From an uncultured Tidjanibacter sp. (GTDB lineage: Bacteria > Bacteroidota > Bacteroidia > Bacteroidales > Rikenellaceae): DNA of 5,637 nt. Where the stretch lies: positions 1 to 5,637 of the forward strand of contig CAKUKW010000139.1 in assembly GCA_934663885.1 (NCBI GenBank), in the 5' to 3' direction. Position 1 is the first letter of the stretch. The number at the start of each line of letters is the position of its first letter. Positions 5,034 through 5,637 of this stretch are shown in pieces. The translations under genes and the position numbers were made by a program. Under the pieces are notes generated by a model. The model was given only the letters and a program-made list of their open reading frames with translations. It was not told the origin of the DNA and ran no database searches.

Positions 5034-5637
5034 ATGGAAAGAACGGTAATTAAAATAAACGGAAAACTATGTAACGGATGCGGGAACTGCGTGAGTGGTT
5101 GCCATGAGGGCGCACTACAGCTTATAGATGGAAAGGCGGTTATGGTCAGTGATCTTTATTGCGACGGTTTGGGCGCATGTATAGGAGAGTGCCCCGTGGG
5201 TGCGATTGCTTTGGAGAAAAGAGAAGCTGTGGCGTACGATGAGGCTGCTGTTATGAAGCGTCTTGCCCCGAAAGGCGAGGCCGCCATTCTTGCCCACCTG
5301 AAACATTTAATGGACCATAATGAGAACGAATGGGCACGTCAGGGAATAGAGTATGTAAAAGAGCATAAATTGTATGTGGATCTATCAAAGATAGGGATTA
5401 CCGACAGCGCTCCGGAGGTAAAGAGCCCTCCCGGAAAATCTGAACCGCAGGTTAACCATGAAGAAAAGCTTCAATGCGGCTGTCCCGGCTCCATGGCGCG
5501 CGAGATAAAGAAGCCTTTTCCGCTGCCTTTTTCCGTGCAGGCCCCAACGACGCCCCGGCAATCGGAACTCAGCCATTTCCCCATACAACTTCACCTTGTT
5601 AATCCTGAGGCCGGTTTCTTCAGGGGAGCCAACCTGC
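5034..5637 (+). CDS. Ferredoxin-type iron-sulfur protein (hcp-associated type), 3' end outside window
   Basis: The frame is open from ATG 5034 to the right edge, giving 201 residues without a stop. The N-terminus is a ferredoxin domain. A first cluster motif is complete with Cys13, Cys16, Cys19 and Cys23 ('[11 protein letters not shown]'). The second, '[16 protein letters not shown]', has Cys43, Cys49 and Cys53 but Leu46 where a fourth Cys is usual. A helical, charged region (about 70-115) and a Pro-rich linker follow, then '[10 protein letters not shown]' with Cys148 and Cys150, and the start of a further domain, '[20 protein letters not shown]'. This layout is that of the larger ferredoxin-like proteins found beside hcp (hybrid-cluster protein, a nitric oxide or hydroxylamine reductase) in Bacteroidota and clostridia, where a similar partner has been called frdX. 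An electron-donor role in the cytosol is inferred. It is divergent from the HcpR-like regulator and probably under its control. Confidence 0.85.
   Translation, partial: MERTVIKINGKLCNGCGNCVSGCHEGALQLIDGKAVMVSDLYCDGLGACIGECPVGAIALEKREAVAYDEAAVMKRLAPKGEAAILAHLKHLMDHNENEWARQGIEYVKEHKLYVDLSKIGITDSAPEVKSPPGKSEPQVNHEEKLQCGCPGSMAREIKKPFPLPFSVQAPTTPRQSELSHFPIQLHLVNPEAGFFRGANL

Noticed and set aside
5385..5594. 69-codon minus-strand frame inside the iron-sulfur protein gene
   Set aside because: Antisense to conserved coding sequence with Cys motifs; no independent support.

Overview
The window looks like chromosomal DNA from a member of the Bacteroidota, most likely Bacteroidales; I cannot name a genus. 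Four intergenic regions carry an exact TAnnTTTG box, the -7 element typical of Bacteroidota sigma factor promoters. Genes start without a clear Shine-Dalgarno sequence. The protein families also fit: an exported bleomycin-hydrolase-type peptidase, a YkuD_2-type L,D-transpeptidase and an HcpR-like Crp/Fnr regulator. I see no insertion sequence, CRISPR array, tRNA, rRNA or phage gene.

Layout from left to right: (1) the C-terminal end of a zinc-binding alcohol dehydrogenase/quinone oxidoreductase (+), which converges across a long two-way terminator on (2) a small exported L,D-transpeptidase of the YkuD_2 type (-). (3) A larger exported, possibly lipid-anchored, YkuD-type L,D-transpeptidase (-) follows, separated from gene 2 by its own terminator. 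(4) Divergent from gene 3 is a standalone LigD-type 3'-phosphoesterase domain protein (+). Gene 4 converges across a two-way terminator on (5) an exported C1-family cysteine peptidase (-). (6) Upstream of gene 5 on the same strand is a Crp/Fnr-family regulator (-). (7) Divergent from the regulator is an iron-sulfur protein (+) that runs off the right edge.

The genes form small, mostly independent transcription units. Two groupings make functional sense. Genes 2 and 3 are both cell-envelope peptidoglycan enzymes, from two different L,D-transpeptidase families, with separate terminators and probably separate promoters. Genes 6 and 7 form a divergent regulator/ferredoxin pair. Their shared 104-base spacer contains two opposed TAnnTTTG boxes around a near-palindrome, GTAAC-N4-GTGAC. 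This resembles the known HcpR control of the hybrid-cluster protein gene (hcp) and its ferredoxin in anaerobes, so hcp may lie just beyond the right edge.

I do not see a clearly undescribed system. The points most worth checking are the HcpR-like control region, the standalone phosphoesterase with its complete active site, the Met-for-Gly change beside the catalytic Cys of the larger transpeptidase, and the shortened C-terminal arm of the exported peptidase.
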